Shown here piece after piece: positions 45,094-54,668 of a stretch of DNA of 64,000 nt (positions are counted from its first letter, which is position 1; the number at the start of each line of letters is the position of its first letter). The translations under genes were made by a program, and so were the position numbers. The notes under the pieces were generated by a model that worked only from the letters and a program-made list of their open reading frames with translations, ran no database searches and was not told the origin of the DNA. This DNA comes from JAQVEM01 sp964595565. GTDB lineage: Bacteria; Actinomycetota; Humimicrobiia; Humimicrobiales; Humimicrobiaceae. The DNA lies in NCBI GenBank assembly GCA_964595565.1, contig CAZQQX010000002.1:1-64000 (forward strand). Direction: 5' to 3'.

Positions 45094-46014
45094 TTGGAAA
45101 TTATAAAAAGAAAGTTACCGGTATTTTTTATTATTTTGACTCTTGCATTATCAATTATTGCAATTATGCCCGCTGCATTACTTGCACAGGAAGAAGAAAC
45201 ATCAGAAGAAGAATTTATTCCCGAGCCCGAACCGGAAGAATTGTCTTTTGAAACTACCCTTCCTAAAATACAGGCCGAAGAAGGAGAAACATTTAATTTT
45301 GATTTCACTGTAATTTATAAGGCCGGCGACGAACCCTTTGGCCTTGATGAAAATACGAAAACAAAGCCCTTTGACATAACAGTTGACTACCCGACAGGCT
45401 GGATTGCAGCAGTGGCAAAAGGAACCACAGAAGCCCGCACCATTAATCTGGAATCAGGCAGTACGGAAAGCCTTAAACTTGTCGCAGCACCAAGAACATC
45501 GCAGGAACCCGGAGAATATAACTTTACAGTTACTTTTAAGTCTGCTATCGAGGGAGACCCTCTGGAAGAATCCATGGAATTCACAGCAGTAATAACTGCA
45601 ACTTATGAAATAAGCCTTACCACGAAAACCGGGAGATTGAGTACCGACATTACTTCCGGTAAAGATAATCATTATAAACTGGTCCTGGCCAATAACAGCT
45701 CTACATCTGTAGAGAATATAAGTTTAACTTCAACAGAACCCGAGGGCTGGCAGGTTGATTTTGATAATAAAGAAATTGATATAATAGAAGCCGGAGAAGA
45801 AAAGGAGATTGATGTAGTTATAAATCCTCCTGAAAAAACTATTGCAGGCGATTATATATTAACTTTCAAAGCTTCCAGCGAAAATAGTAACGACGAAATT
45901 GAATTAAGGGTTACTGTGGAAACTTCTACTATCTGGGGCATTGTAGGCATAGGAATCATTGTTATAGTTATAGTCGGCGTTGCCATAATCTTTACAAGAT
46001 TGGGAAGAAGATAA
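45094..46014 (+). CDS. NEW3-domain membrane-anchored surface protein
   Basis: A 306-residue exported protein: signal peptide (LPVFFIILTLALSIIAIMP, cut near LLAQEEE), an acidic Glu/Pro stretch, two Ig-like NEW3 repeats (about 50-165 and 170-275; both have the PxGW pattern, DYPTGWIAAV and EPEGWQVDF), and a C-terminal membrane helix followed by RLGRR. Such proteins are commonly encoded beside ABC-2 transporters and thought to act at the cell surface. It starts at TTG, six bases after AGAGG. It lies 3 bases upstream of the ATPase gene. Confidence 0.82.
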   Translation: MEIIKRKLPVFFIILTLALSIIAIMPAALLAQEEETSEEEFIPEPEPEELSFETTLPKIQAEEGETFNFDFTVIYKAGDEPFGLDENTKTKPFDITVDYPTGWIAAVAKGTTEARTINLESGSTESLKLVAAPRTSQEPGEYNFTVTFKSAIEGDPLEESMEFTAVITATYEISLTTKTGRLSTDITSGKDNHYKLVLANNSSTSVENISLTSTEPEGWQVDFDNKEIDIIEAGEEKEIDVVINPPEKTIAGDYILTFKASSENSNDEIELRVTVETSTIWGIVGIGIIVIVIVGVAIIFTRLGRR

Positions 46015-46017
46015 AAT

Positions 46018-46959
46018 ATGAATGATAATAATAATTTAATAATTTCTAAAAATTTATCCAAAAAGTATGACCGGCACCTGGCAGTGGATAATTTAAATAT
46101 AAGTATTAAAAAAGGAGAAATATTTGGACTCCTGGGCCCCAATGGCGCCGGGAAATCTACCATTATCCTTATGATGCTCGGACTTACGGAACCAACATCG
46201 GGAAGTATCAATATCGGTGGCTTCAATTCAACCAGAGAACCTCTTAAAGTTAAGAGGATAACAGGGTACTTACCTGAAAAAGTAGGCTTTTATGAAGATA
46301 TGAGTGCCATAGGCAATCTTTTCTATACTGCAGAACTTAATAATATTCCCTACAGGGAAATCCCCAAAAAAATTGATGAAGCTCTGGAAATGGTAAGCCT
46401 CTCTAAAAATAAAAACCAGCCGGTCAGAACATTTTCAAAAGGAATGAAACAAAGACTGGGAATTGCCGATGTTCTTATAAAAGACCCCCGGCTGATAATT
46501 TTTGATGAGCCAACTGAAGGCCTTGATGTTAAAGTGGCAAATCAAATTCTCCAGACCATACTTGACCTTAATACCCGGAAAAATATTACATTTCTCCTAT
46601 CATCACACCAGCTAAATCTTGTACAGAGGGTATGCTCACAGGTGGGTATATTATCCAAGGGGAAATTAATCAACCAGGGAAGTGTTGAGAGTCTCGGGAG
46701 ACAATTATTTGGTGGTGGAAAATACAGAATAGAACTGGAACTTGAAAAAGTAACAGACGAAATAATTGAGAAGCTAAACAAACTGGACGGAGTAGTAAGT
46801 GTAACCCGTACCGATAACCAGCTTAAGGTCGTATGCGATAAAGATATAAGGCAGGATATATCAAGAATCATTTCAGGTGAAGGTACATTGTTAACCAGAA
46901 TGGATATAAAACAGGACGCACTGGAAGAAATCTATCTAAAATACTTTAAAGAGGAGTAA
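46018..46959 (+). CDS. ABC transporter ATP-binding protein
   Basis: A 313-residue ATPase with Walker A GLLGPNGAGKST, a signature FSKGMKQRLG, Walker B LIIFDEPTEGLD and the switch His in FLLSSHQL. A C-terminal regulatory extension (about 225-313) is of the kind found in ABC-2 export ATPases. It powers the permease encoded 1 base downstream. Substrate unknown. Confidence 0.92.
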   Translation: MNDNNNLIISKNLSKKYDRHLAVDNLNISIKKGEIFGLLGPNGAGKSTIILMMLGLTEPTSGSINIGGFNSTREPLKVKRITGYLPEKVGFYEDMSAIGNLFYTAELNNIPYREIPKKIDEALEMVSLSKNKNQPVRTFSKGMKQRLGIADVLIKDPRLIIFDEPTEGLDVKVANQILQTILDLNTRKNITFLLSSHQLNLVQRVCSQVGILSKGKLINQGSVESLGRQLFGGGKYRIELELEKVTDEIIEKLNKLDGVVSVTRTDNQLKVVCDKDIRQDISRIISGEGTLLTRMDIKQDALEEIYLKYFKEE

Positions 46960-46960
46960 A

Positions 46961-47923
46961 ATGAGAAGCATTTTAACTATATACAGGAAAGAACTTTCCG
47001 ATCACTTTAGCAGCAATAAATTTTTAATTCTTCTATCATTAATTTATATTGCAGGTCTGTCATCAACTTATGTGGCTCTCACCAACATAAGAGAGGCAGC
47101 GGGTTCGCTGGATGAACATGTTTTTCTTTATCTGTTTACTACAGGAGGCGATGTGCTTCCCTCGTTTATAACATTCATTAGCTTTTTTATACCCATAATC
47201 GGCATAATATTTGGCTTTGATGCTATAAATAGTGAAAGAAACAGTGGCAATTTAAGCAGAATCCTTTCCCAGCCAATCTACAGGGACAGCCTTATAAATG
47301 GTAAATTTTTAGCCGGTGTCACCACTCTCGGTATAATAATTGCCAGTATAGTATTTATTATCTCGGGCATAGGACTCTTTTCCATAGGGGTCCCGCCTAA
47401 CACTGAAGAAATCTTAAGAATATTTTTCTTTATATTTATCTGTATTTTTTATGGTGGATTCTGGATGGGGCTTTCTATACTGTTTTCTGTAATTATGGAA
47501 AAAACAGCAGCATCAATATTAACTGCAATTGCGATATGGATATTTCTTATGTTTTTCCTTCCTATAATAGCCAATGCTGTAGCAAATTCAATGGCCCCGG
47601 TAACAGATAGCTCTTCTTTTTCTGAAATAGCAAGAAATTATAACATTGAAAATGCTATCTCAAAAATATCACCGGCTACTTTATTCAGCGAATCTATCAT
47701 GGTGATACTTATCCCTTTAGGAGGAAATATATTATTTAATTCCGTTAGCTACCTGCAGTCATACAGCATGCTACAATCAGGCGAGATGAAGCTTAACCCG
47801 CTTTCTCTTGGACAGAGCCTTTTACAGGTATGGCCCCAGCTGGTTGTTATTGTAGCACTGGCAATTATTTGCTTTGCCATATCATATATTATATTTATGA
47901 GACAGGAAATAAGGTCAACCTAA
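46961..47923 (+). CDS. ABC-2 type transporter permease
   Basis: A 320-residue membrane protein with about six membrane segments (near 20-40, 70-95, 115-140, 150-175, 180-205 and 290-312), and the ABC-2 cytoplasmic segment FDAINSERNSGNLSRILSQPIYR. A large external loop (about 210-275) separates the last two helices. With the NEW3 protein and ATPase it makes a three-gene export or surface-maintenance system. Its stop codon overlaps that of the convergent DUF211 gene. Confidence 0.9.
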   Translation: MRSILTIYRKELSDHFSSNKFLILLSLIYIAGLSSTYVALTNIREAAGSLDEHVFLYLFTTGGDVLPSFITFISFFIPIIGIIFGFDAINSERNSGNLSRILSQPIYRDSLINGKFLAGVTTLGIIIASIVFIISGIGLFSIGVPPNTEEILRIFFFIFICIFYGGFWMGLSILFSVIMEKTAASILTAIAIWIFLMFFLPIIANAVANSMAPVTDSSSFSEIARNYNIENAISKISPATLFSESIMVILIPLGGNILFNSVSYLQSYSMLQSGEMKLNPLSLGQSLLQVWPQLVVIVALAIICFAISYIIFMRQEIRST

Positions 47924-48207
47924 TCCTGATGGGTGGTAACTTCCTCAATCAGGCTCGTTCCTACTGATATTTTATCCAGGCTATGGATAGAAGCACCGTT
48001 CTGTTTTATAATCTTTTCTACTCTGTCATAGTCTATTGAATCACCTTCACAGGTTATTTTAACATTCTCAACTTTCTTGTCCATTTCAATCAATGATATA
48101 TCAACTCCATACACTCCCGGAAGGTCAGCAAGTTTGATTGAAAGTTCTACCATGCCAGGTGAATGAGGTTTCAGTACATCCAGTACTATTCTTCTTATAT
48201 TTGCCAA
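47920..48207 (-). CDS. DUF211 family protein
   Basis: A 95-residue protein beginning (M)ANIRRIVLDVLKPHSPG and continuing DLPGVYGVDISLIEMD, VKITCEGDSIDYDRVEK and GASIHSLDKISVG: the DUF211 pattern, a ferredoxin-like fold best known from methanogens and other archaea, function unknown. The frame can be extended to 48270, but AAGGAG lies nine bases before a TTG at 48207, giving the standard N-terminus. Stop codons with the ABC permease overlap on opposite strands. Confidence 0.82.
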   Translation of the reverse strand: MANIRRIVLDVLKPHSPGMVELSIKLADLPGVYGVDISLIEMDKKVENVKITCEGDSIDYDRVEKIIKQNGASIHSLDKISVGTSLIEEVTTHQD

Positions 48208-48266
48208 TTTTATTATCTCCTTTTCTTGAAAAATAACGTAAAAATATAAAAACTTAAAATAATTTA

Positions 48267-49232
48267 TCATTTATTCATATTGTATCTCCTCCTCAGAACC
48301 TTAAGGCACCCAAGCAGATCATTGGACAATTTATCTTCAATTACCATCTTCTCTCCTGTCACAGGATGACGCAATTCCAGCCTGCACGAATGTAAAAATT
48401 GCCTGTCCAGTCCCAGTTCATTTGCCAGGCTCCTTGAACCACTGTTCCCGTATAAATCATCCCCTATCACAGGGTGCCCGATATAACTTAAGTGTACCCT
48501 TATTTGATGTGTCCTGCCCGTTTTTGGAAATACATTTAATAATGTAGAACTCTTGAATTCTTCTGCAGCCTCAAACCCGGTTACTGCATCCCTTCCTCTG
48601 TCAATTGATATACTCATTTTTTTTCTATCCATTCTGGAGCGGCCTATTGGAAGAATAATCTCACCCTTTTTCTCCGAGAACTTACCCCATACCAGCGCAA
48701 TATAAGTTTTTTTTACCTGCCTGTTTTTGAATTTCTCCGATAATATTCTGTGAGTATGGTTATCTTTTGCTATTATAAGCAGCCCCGAAGTATTCTTATC
48801 AAGCCTATGAACAATTCCCGCCCTACTTCTGCCAGAAAGGTCTGATAATTTTTCGTAATGGTAAAGCAGTGCGTTAACAACCGTATCTTTATTTAAACCC
48901 GGAACAGGATGTGTTATCATTCCCGGCTCTTTGGATATAACAAGAAGATACTCATCTTCATATACTACCTTAAGATTTATCTTTTGTGCCTCTATCAAAG
49001 CATCAGACTGCTTCTCTTCAGAAAAATCTATCACAATTGCATCATTTTCAATAACTCTGTAGTGCTTACTTACAGATTTGCTATTTACTCTCACCTTCTC
49101 TTTGCTTATTATATTCTGAATGTAGCTTCTTGAGACATCTTTTATTCTAGAAGTTAAAAATTTATCAATCCTCTGGCCCTCACTTCCGGTATCTACTATA
49201 AAACTTAAAACACTTTCGTCTTTCTTACTCAA
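48267..49232 (-). CDS. rluD: Large-subunit rRNA pseudouridine synthase, RluD family
   Basis: Converts uridines in 23S rRNA helix 69 to pseudouridine. The 321 residues comprise an N-terminal S4 RNA-binding domain (QRIDKFLTSRIKDVSRSYIQ) and a catalytic domain with the active-site Asp in GIVHRLDKNTSGLLI, then KTGRTHQIRVHLSYIGHPVIGD. It overlaps lspA by 8 bases in the ileS-lspA-rluD order. Confidence 0.93.
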   Translation of the reverse strand: MSKKDESVLSFIVDTGSEGQRIDKFLTSRIKDVSRSYIQNIISKEKVRVNSKSVSKHYRVIENDAIVIDFSEEKQSDALIEAQKINLKVVYEDEYLLVISKEPGMITHPVPGLNKDTVVNALLYHYEKLSDLSGRSRAGIVHRLDKNTSGLLIIAKDNHTHRILSEKFKNRQVKKTYIALVWGKFSEKKGEIILPIGRSRMDRKKMSISIDRGRDAVTGFEAAEEFKSSTLLNVFPKTGRTHQIRVHLSYIGHPVIGDDLYGNSGSRSLANELGLDRQFLHSCRLELRHPVTGEKMVIEDKLSNDLLGCLKVLRRRYNMNK

Positions 49233-49725
49233 CTCCTCTTAATCTTCTTTTCACGAAATATTCTTTAAGTATTATTATTATAGTAAAACAAAAGCCTATA
49301 TTAATAAATAGGTCAGCGACATTAAACACCGCCCCAAAAAAAGTAAAATTAAAAAAATCAGTAACTTTACCGGCGAAATATCTATCAACAAGGTTGCCCA
49401 GCGCACCTCCCAGAATAAAACCCAGTGATATATTGTAGAAAACAGAATTAATCTTGAGTATAGTTTTTAAAAGAACTATTAAAAAAATAGCTATAATCGA
49501 TATTACAGTCAGAACTTTTGTATACCCCTGAAACAACCCAAAAGCTGCACCGGTATTATTTATATGGGTTATATAAAAAAAACCTTTTATTATTTCTATT
49601 GAGCTATTAACCGGAAGTTTCTGGATTACAAGGTATTTAGTTACCTGGTCAATTACCATTATACAAATACCGGTGATTATAAAATATAAATTCATAAAAA
49701 TATTTCTTCTTGTTATTCTATTCAT
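49225..49725 (-). CDS. lspA: Lipoprotein signal peptidase
   Basis: Cleaves the signal peptide of lipidated prolipoproteins, such as the serpin and the 60970 lipoprotein here. The 166-residue membrane protein has four membrane segments, NNTGAAFGLFQ, and catalytic aspartates Asp114 in GNLVDRYF and Asp138 in FNVADLFIN. It starts one base after the ileS stop. Confidence 0.96.
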   Translation of the reverse strand: MNRITRRNIFMNLYFIITGICIMVIDQVTKYLVIQKLPVNSSIEIIKGFFYITHINNTGAAFGLFQGYTKVLTVISIIAIFLIVLLKTILKINSVFYNISLGFILGGALGNLVDRYFAGKVTDFFNFTFFGAVFNVADLFINIGFCFTIIIILKEYFVKRRLRGVE

Positions 49726-49726
49726 T

Positions 49727-52700
49727 TTAACTTATACTTCCCACAACCCTCAGGCCAATTTTTACCTGTTTACCATTCACATTTACTTTTTTTACAAACA
49801 TATCTTCCTTAAAATCAGAACCCATTGATTTGCTCAGGGTTTCCTTCATTATATAATTTCTATATTTCTCCAATATACTTTCTTTTATACCAGGCCCCAG
49901 AGCAAGTTCTATGATATTTTCTATCTGGAAACCTGCTTCCTTTCTTAAATTCTGTATCTGATGGACCAGTTCCCTGCAAAACCCTTCTTCCAGTAAATCC
50001 TCCGATATCATGGTAGGAAGACCCACATTAAATACACCATCGCTCTCCACGCCGAAACCTTCTTTATTCTTTATCTCAACAATTACCTCTTCAGACAATA
50101 TTTCTATTTGCTTTCCACCAATCATTAAATTAATATTTTTATTATTTTTAACCCTTAGTGCAGTATTCACTGGATTTTCAGAAAATAACGACTCCTTTAT
50201 CGAATTAACCATACTACCATACTTTCTGCCCAGCAACGGGAGATTTGGCTTTATATTATAAGAAACCAGTTCATTTATATCCCCTACAAACTCAATATCC
50301 CTGACATTAAGCTCACTGGTAATAATATCCTTAAAATAATTAATAGCTTCCTTCTTCCTGTCATCTTTTTCAAAATATACAAGCACCTTCTCAACTGGCT
50401 GTCTGACTTTAATATTTACCTTATTTCTTATCGCCCTGCCAAGATTGACCACTTTTCGTGCCGTATCCATTTTAAAACTAAGGTCCTTATCTATAACGCT
50501 TTCATCAGCCTCGGGGTAATTTTCCAGGTGCACACTCTCCTCACCTTTCCCCGGACTTCCTGCAAGGTTCTTGTAAATTTCTTCACTCATGAATGGTATA
50601 AAAGGAGCACATAAAATAGAAACATTTACCAGGCATTCATAAAGAGTTTTATAGGCGCTTATTTTATCCCTGTCTTCTTCACTTTTCCAGAATCTTCTCC
50701 TACTTCTCCTTACATACCAGTTTGAAAGAGTATCAACAAAATTTTGAATTTCCCTCCCGCTTTCAGTAACATTAAAATTATCCATTAAATCATTAACTTT
50801 TTTTATAGTCCGGTTGAGCTCCGATAGTATCCACCGGTCAAGTTCAAATCTGTCCTTTACTTCAAGCTCGTAATTGTAAGGATTAAAATTATCTATATTG
50901 GCATAAATTACAAAAAAAGTATAAGTGTTCCAGAGGGTAAGCATAAATTTCCTTATCACCTCATCAACTGCTCTCATTGAAAAGTTTTTTGGCAGCCACG
51001 GGGATACCCCTGTAAAGAAATACCATCTCAGGGCATCTGCTCCCTGTTTATTTAAAATATCCCAGGGGTTTATAACATTTCCCCTTGATTTGGACATTTT
51101 TTGTCCTTTTTCATCATTTATCAGACCAAGACACAGTACATTTTTGTAACAGGATTTTTTAAAAAGTAATGTGGAAATGGCAAGAAGAGTATAAAACCAT
51201 CCCCTGGTCTGGTCAATTGCTTCGCAGATAAAATCTGCAGGAAAACTTTCCTTAAATAACTCTTCATTTTCAAAAGGATAATGATACTGAGCATAAGGCA
51301 TTGACCCGGAATCAAACCACACATCTATTACTTCGGGCACTCTTTTCATATCTTTGCCACATACAGGACATTTTATTATGATATTATCCACATAAGGCCT
51401 GTGCAGGTCCAGATTTTCGGGCAGGTTAACTGCCTTCTCTTTTAGTTCCTCTATGCTTCCTATGCAAATTTTATGGCCATCTTCATCCATCCATACAGGA
51501 AGTGGCGTACCCCAGTATCTTTCTCTGGTAAGAGCCCAGTCAATATTATTTTCAAGCCACTTCCCGAACCTTCCATATTTTATATGCCCGGGATACCAGC
51601 TTATTTCTTCATTAGATTTTAAAAGCTCATCCTTTATCCCGGAAGTTTTTATGTACCAGCTCTTTTTTGCATAGTACATTAACCTGCTATCACACCTCCA
51701 GCAAAAAGGATACGAGTGCCTGATTTTTTTAATATCAAAAAGCAATTTTCTTTCTTTTAGATCTTCAATTATTTTAGAATTTGCCTCTTCAGCATTTAAG
51801 CCGGCAAATTTTCTTACCTCTTTTTTAAACCTGCCTCCTTCATCCACCATCTGTACAACAGGCAGATTATTTTCCCTCCCGGCGTTCATATCATCCTCCC
51901 CAAAGGCAGGGGCAATATGAACAATTCCTGTACCTTCTTCAATGGATACAAAATCCCCTGCAATAATTTTAAAAGCATTGCTGTTACCACCGGCATAATC
52001 ATAAACAGGTGTATACTTTGAGAAAATAATTTCACTGCCCTTAAAAGTGGAATTAACATTATATCCTGAACCTTCCCCTAGAACTTCCTGCAGTAAACTC
52101 TCTGCCAGTATTAAATTTTCGCCCTTAAAATTGACCTCTGCATAATCAGATTCCCTGTTTACTGCTGCAGCCACGTTTGATATTAAAGTCCATGGAGTTG
52201 TGGTCCATACAAGAAAATATGTATTATCTTTTCCGTCAAAGGGGAATTTTACCATTATAGAGAGATCTTCTACTTCTTTATATCCCTGGGCTATCTCATG
52301 GGATGAAAGTGCAGTCCCGCACCTGGGACAGTAAGGAACAATTTTATAGTCCCGGTACAATAAGTTGTTCTCCCATATTTTTTTCAATATCCACCATACA
52401 GTTTCAATATAATCATTCTTATAGGTCAGATAAGCATTATCCATATCCAGCCAGAACCCTATGCGTTCGGTAAGTTTTTCCCATTCCCCTTCATATTCCA
52501 TAACATTCTGTCTGCACAGATTATTAAATTTCTCTATGCCAATTTCTTCTATTTCTTTTTTTGAGTTAATGTTTAACTCTTTTTCAACTTCTATTTCTAC
52601 AGGAAGCCCGTGCGTATCCCACCCTGCTTTTCTCGGCACATAATAACCCTTCATGGTTTTATATCTGGGAAAAATGTCTTTATAAACACGTGAAAGGACA

Positions 52701-52876
52701 TGATGAACACCGGGTGCTCCATTGGCAGTAGGTGGCCCTTCGTAGAATACAAATTTTTCTTTACATTCATTTTTTTTCAGGGTTTTTTCAAAAATATTAT
52801 TTTCTTTCCAGAACTTTAGAATTTTTTTTTCCAGTTTTACCAGATCTACATTGCTGTTAACTTTTTTAAACATACC
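49727..52876 (-). CDS. ileS: Isoleucyl-tRNA synthetase, eukaryote-like type 2
   Basis: Charges tRNA-Ile. The protein of about 1,049 residues has the HIGH-type motif in PPTANGAPGVHHVLSR, YVPRKAGWDTHGLPVEIEVEK, the editing domain (TTTPWTLISNVAAAV), DWALTRERYWGTPLPVW and KGQKMSKSRGNVINP. These are features of the type 2 (mupirocin-tolerant, eukaryote-like) class. TTG 52894 extends the frame, but AAGGG lies eight bases before ATG 52876, giving MFKKVNSNVD, which is preferred. No T-box leader fits in the 68-base gap upstream. Confidence 0.96.
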   Translation of the reverse strand, partial: GMFKKVNSNVDLVKLEKKILKFWKENNIFEKTLKKNECKEKFVFYEGPPTANGAPGVHHVLSRVYKDIFPRYKTMKGYYVPRKAGWDTHGLPVEIEVEKELNINSKKEIEEIGIEKFNNLCRQNVMEYEGEWEKLTERIGFWLDMDNAYLTYKNDYIETVWWILKKIWENNLLYRDYKIVPYCPRCGTALSSHEIAQGYKEVEDLSIMVKFPFDGKDNTYFLVWTTTPWTLISNVAAAVNRESDYAEVNFKGENLILAESLLQEVLGEGSGYNVNSTFKGSEIIFSKYTPVYDYAGGNSNAFKIIAGDFVSIEEGTGIVHIAPAFGEDDMNAGRENNLPVVQMVDEGGRFKKEVRKFAGLNAEEANSKIIEDLKERKLLFDIKKIRHSYPFCWRCDSRLMYYAKKSWYIKTSGIKDELLKSNEEISWYPGHIKYGRFGKWLENNIDWALTRERYWGTPLPVWMDEDGHKICIGSIEELKEKAVNLPENLDLHRPYVDNIIIKCPVCGKDMKRVPEVIDVWFDSGSMPYAQYHYPFENEELFKESFPADFICEAIDQTRGWFYTLLAISTLLFKKSCYKNVLCLGLINDEKGQKMSKSRGNVINPWDILNKQGADALRWYFFTGVSPWLPKNFSMRAVDEVIRKFMLTLWNTYTFFVIYANIDNFNPYNYELEVKDRFELDRWILSELNRTIKKVNDLMDNFNVTESGREIQNFVDTLSNWYVRRSRRRFWKSEEDRDKISAYKTLYECLVNVSILCAPFIPFMSEEIYKNLAGSPGKGEESVHLENYPEADESVIDKDLSFKMDTARKVVNLGRAIRNKVNIKVRQPVEKVLVYFEKDDRKKEAINYFKDIITSELNVRDIEFVGDINELVSYNIKPNLPLLGRKYGSMVNSIKESLFSENPVNTALRVKNNKNINLMIGGKQIEILSEEVIVEIKNKEGFGVESDGVFNVGLPTMISEDLLEEGFCRELVHQIQNLRKEAGFQIENIIELALGPGIKESILEKYRNYIMKETLSKSMGSDFKEDMFVKKVNVNGKQVKIGLRVVGSIS

Positions 52877-52944
52877 TTTTACCCTTATTATCAAATTAAT
52901 AAATTAAATCCCTGAAACTGTTTAATAGATTTTATATAATTAGT

Positions 52945-53745
52945 TTAATTTTGTGAAGTAGAAATATCACTGTTATCAATAAGTTCCTGGAGGATTTTTG
53001 CAGACCTTACAGCCTGCGCTCTGTAATGATTATTAAAATATATGCAGGTTTTTTTTGTGCCTTCCGCCACTTTTTTTATTCTGGGCACCCATTCCGTCAG
53101 CTCTTCTCTGCTATAAAGATAGTCATACCTCTGATAAGAGTATTTCGGTCTCCACCAGCTAATTTCATTCCTTCCATGAAACCTTATATAACCAGTATCA
53201 CTGGTTATAATACTCGTAGGTGGAAGTAAACCTTTAAGCCCGGGCTCATCTACATTACAAAAACCTATATTTAAATCTTTTAGATATTCTATTGTTTCCT
53301 TTCTTAACCAGCTAATATTTCTGAATTCCACGCTGAGCTCCAGTTCACCGAAATCTTCCCTGAGTCGATTTAAATACTTCAAATTTTCTTTGCTGAATTT
53401 AAAGGCCCAGGGAAACTGAAGGAGTACAGAGCCCATTCTGTTTTTCTCAATAAAGGGCTGAAGAGAAATAATAAACTGTTTGATACCTTCAATTTTCAAA
53501 TCCCTGGTATGGGTCACGCTACTATGAGCTTTTACCGAAAAAATAAAATCCTGACCCACCTTCTCAGACATTTTTTTAAATATATGGGGATACGGGAGAG
53601 TATAGTAGGTAAAATTTATTTCCACTGTATCAAAAAACCTGCTGTAATATCTTAACTGTTCTTTTTTATCAAGTTCAGGGGGGTAAAAATTAATATTCCA
53701 ATCATCATAACTGTACCCTGACGTGCCTATAAAAACCCTTTTCAT
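52945..53745 (-). CDS. DUF72 family protein
   Basis: A TIM-barrel-like protein of 266 residues: RVFIGTSGYSYDDW, RYYSRFFDTVEINFTYY, FIFSVKAHSSVTHTRDL, VLLQFPWAFK and TCIYFNNHYRAQAVRSA. This is the DUF72 (YecE-like) family, function not settled. The frame can be opened to GTG 53772; ATG 53745, just after the trxA stop, gives the usual family N-terminus. It is translationally close-coupled to trxA. Confidence 0.88.
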   Translation of the reverse strand: MKRVFIGTSGYSYDDWNINFYPPELDKKEQLRYYSRFFDTVEINFTYYTLPYPHIFKKMSEKVGQDFIFSVKAHSSVTHTRDLKIEGIKQFIISLQPFIEKNRMGSVLLQFPWAFKFSKENLKYLNRLREDFGELELSVEFRNISWLRKETIEYLKDLNIGFCNVDEPGLKGLLPPTSIITSDTGYIRFHGRNEISWWRPKYSYQRYDYLYSREELTEWVPRIKKVAEGTKKTCIYFNNHYRAQAVRSAKILQELIDNSDISTSQN

Positions 53746-53749
53746 TAAT

Positions 53750-54076
53750 TTATAAGAATGGTGAAATTTCACTCAATATTCTATCTTTGGGCATAGCGCC
53801 TATAAGTGTCTTGACAAGTTTTCCGTCTTTAAACAATAATAATGTAGGGATATTGTTTATGCCATATCTTATTGCTATATATCTATTATCATCTACATTG
53901 AGCCTTCCGATTTTCAATTCATTTCCTTTTTCTAATGCTAATTTTTCAAGTTCGGGTTCTATCAACCTGCAGGGTCCACACCATACAGCCCAAAAATCCA
54001 CCAGAACCGGTACATCCGAATTAATTACTTCATTGATAAAGTTTGATTCGGTAAATTGATGAACAAGTTCAGACAT
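53750..54076 (-). CDS. trxA: Thioredoxin
   Basis: Small dithiol reductase of 108 residues: VLVDFWAVWCGPCRLIEPEL with the redox pair Cys33/Cys36, IGRLNVDDNRYIAIRYGINNIPTLLLF (cis-Pro) and a Gly-rich end. No thioredoxin reductase is in the window. It sits upstream of DUF72. Confidence 0.96.
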   Translation of the reverse strand: MSELVHQFTESNFINEVINSDVPVLVDFWAVWCGPCRLIEPELEKLALEKGNELKIGRLNVDDNRYIAIRYGINNIPTLLLFKDGKLVKTLIGAMPKDRILSEISPFL

Positions 54077-54170
54077 TACTCCACCTTTCTAAAATTACTA
54101 TTATTTTGCTATTATTTTTTTTAACCTAGAATATACTTACAAATACATTGCACGGAATACATTGCTGGAA

Positions 54171-54428
54171 TCATAAATACTCTATCATCTCAATCTTCTC
54201 CACATTTATAAAAACAATTTCTCTTCTGGCTTTATTTTCATCCATGATTTCCCCGGTACCATCTATATAGTATACTTCTGCATCAGCTACCGGTATGAAC
54301 TTATTCTTCTGAGATGTTATATAATCACTCAACCTTCCGTCAACCAGTGTGTAGACCGTACCTTTTACTATGGTGGATTCCGTTTTAATCTTTACCCTGA
54401 CTTTTTGTTTTTCAATTCTCATTTGCAT
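54171..54428 (-). CDS. Small beta-rich protein of unknown function
   Basis: An 85-residue protein: KVRVKIKTESTIVKGTVYTL, GRLSDYITSQKNKFIPVADAEVYYI, then EIVFINVEKIEMIEYL. The RLSDYx-FIPVxDAEV core recalls a small family listed under DUF6812, a recollection I cannot check. No membrane segment or metal motif. Placed 94 bases upstream of trxA; a hydrophobic-strand pattern suggests a single beta-barrel. Confidence 0.65.
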   Translation of the reverse strand: MQMRIEKQKVRVKIKTESTIVKGTVYTLVDGRLSDYITSQKNKFIPVADAEVYYIDGTGEIMDENKARREIVFINVEKIEMIEYL

Positions 54429-54590
54429 GGCATTTAAAAAACTAATAATAATTATTAAAAGATATTATCAGAGGTATTTTTTTTAGTCAAATATATTCTT
54501 ATTGATTTTATGCAGGCAAAACCACAGTACTACATTTATAATTTTATAACACTTTTATAAAAAATTTATTTAAATTGTATTGATAATTTA

Positions 54591-54618
54591 TTGTTTTTAT
54601 CTGATAATATACTATAAT
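54591..54618 (+). promoter_or_regulatory. Predicted promoter of the 69-residue zinc-ribbon gene
   Basis: TTGTTT (54591-54596), 16 bases, then TATAAT (54613-54618), about 50 bases before the start codon. Confidence 0.5.
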
Positions 54619-54668
54619 AACCTATAAAAACTAAAGATTAATTTTTAAATCACTTCGGAGGGGGAGAA

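Noticed and set aside
52877..52944. Possible T-box leader before ileS
   Set aside because: The gap is 68 bases, too short, and has no T-box sequence or terminator.
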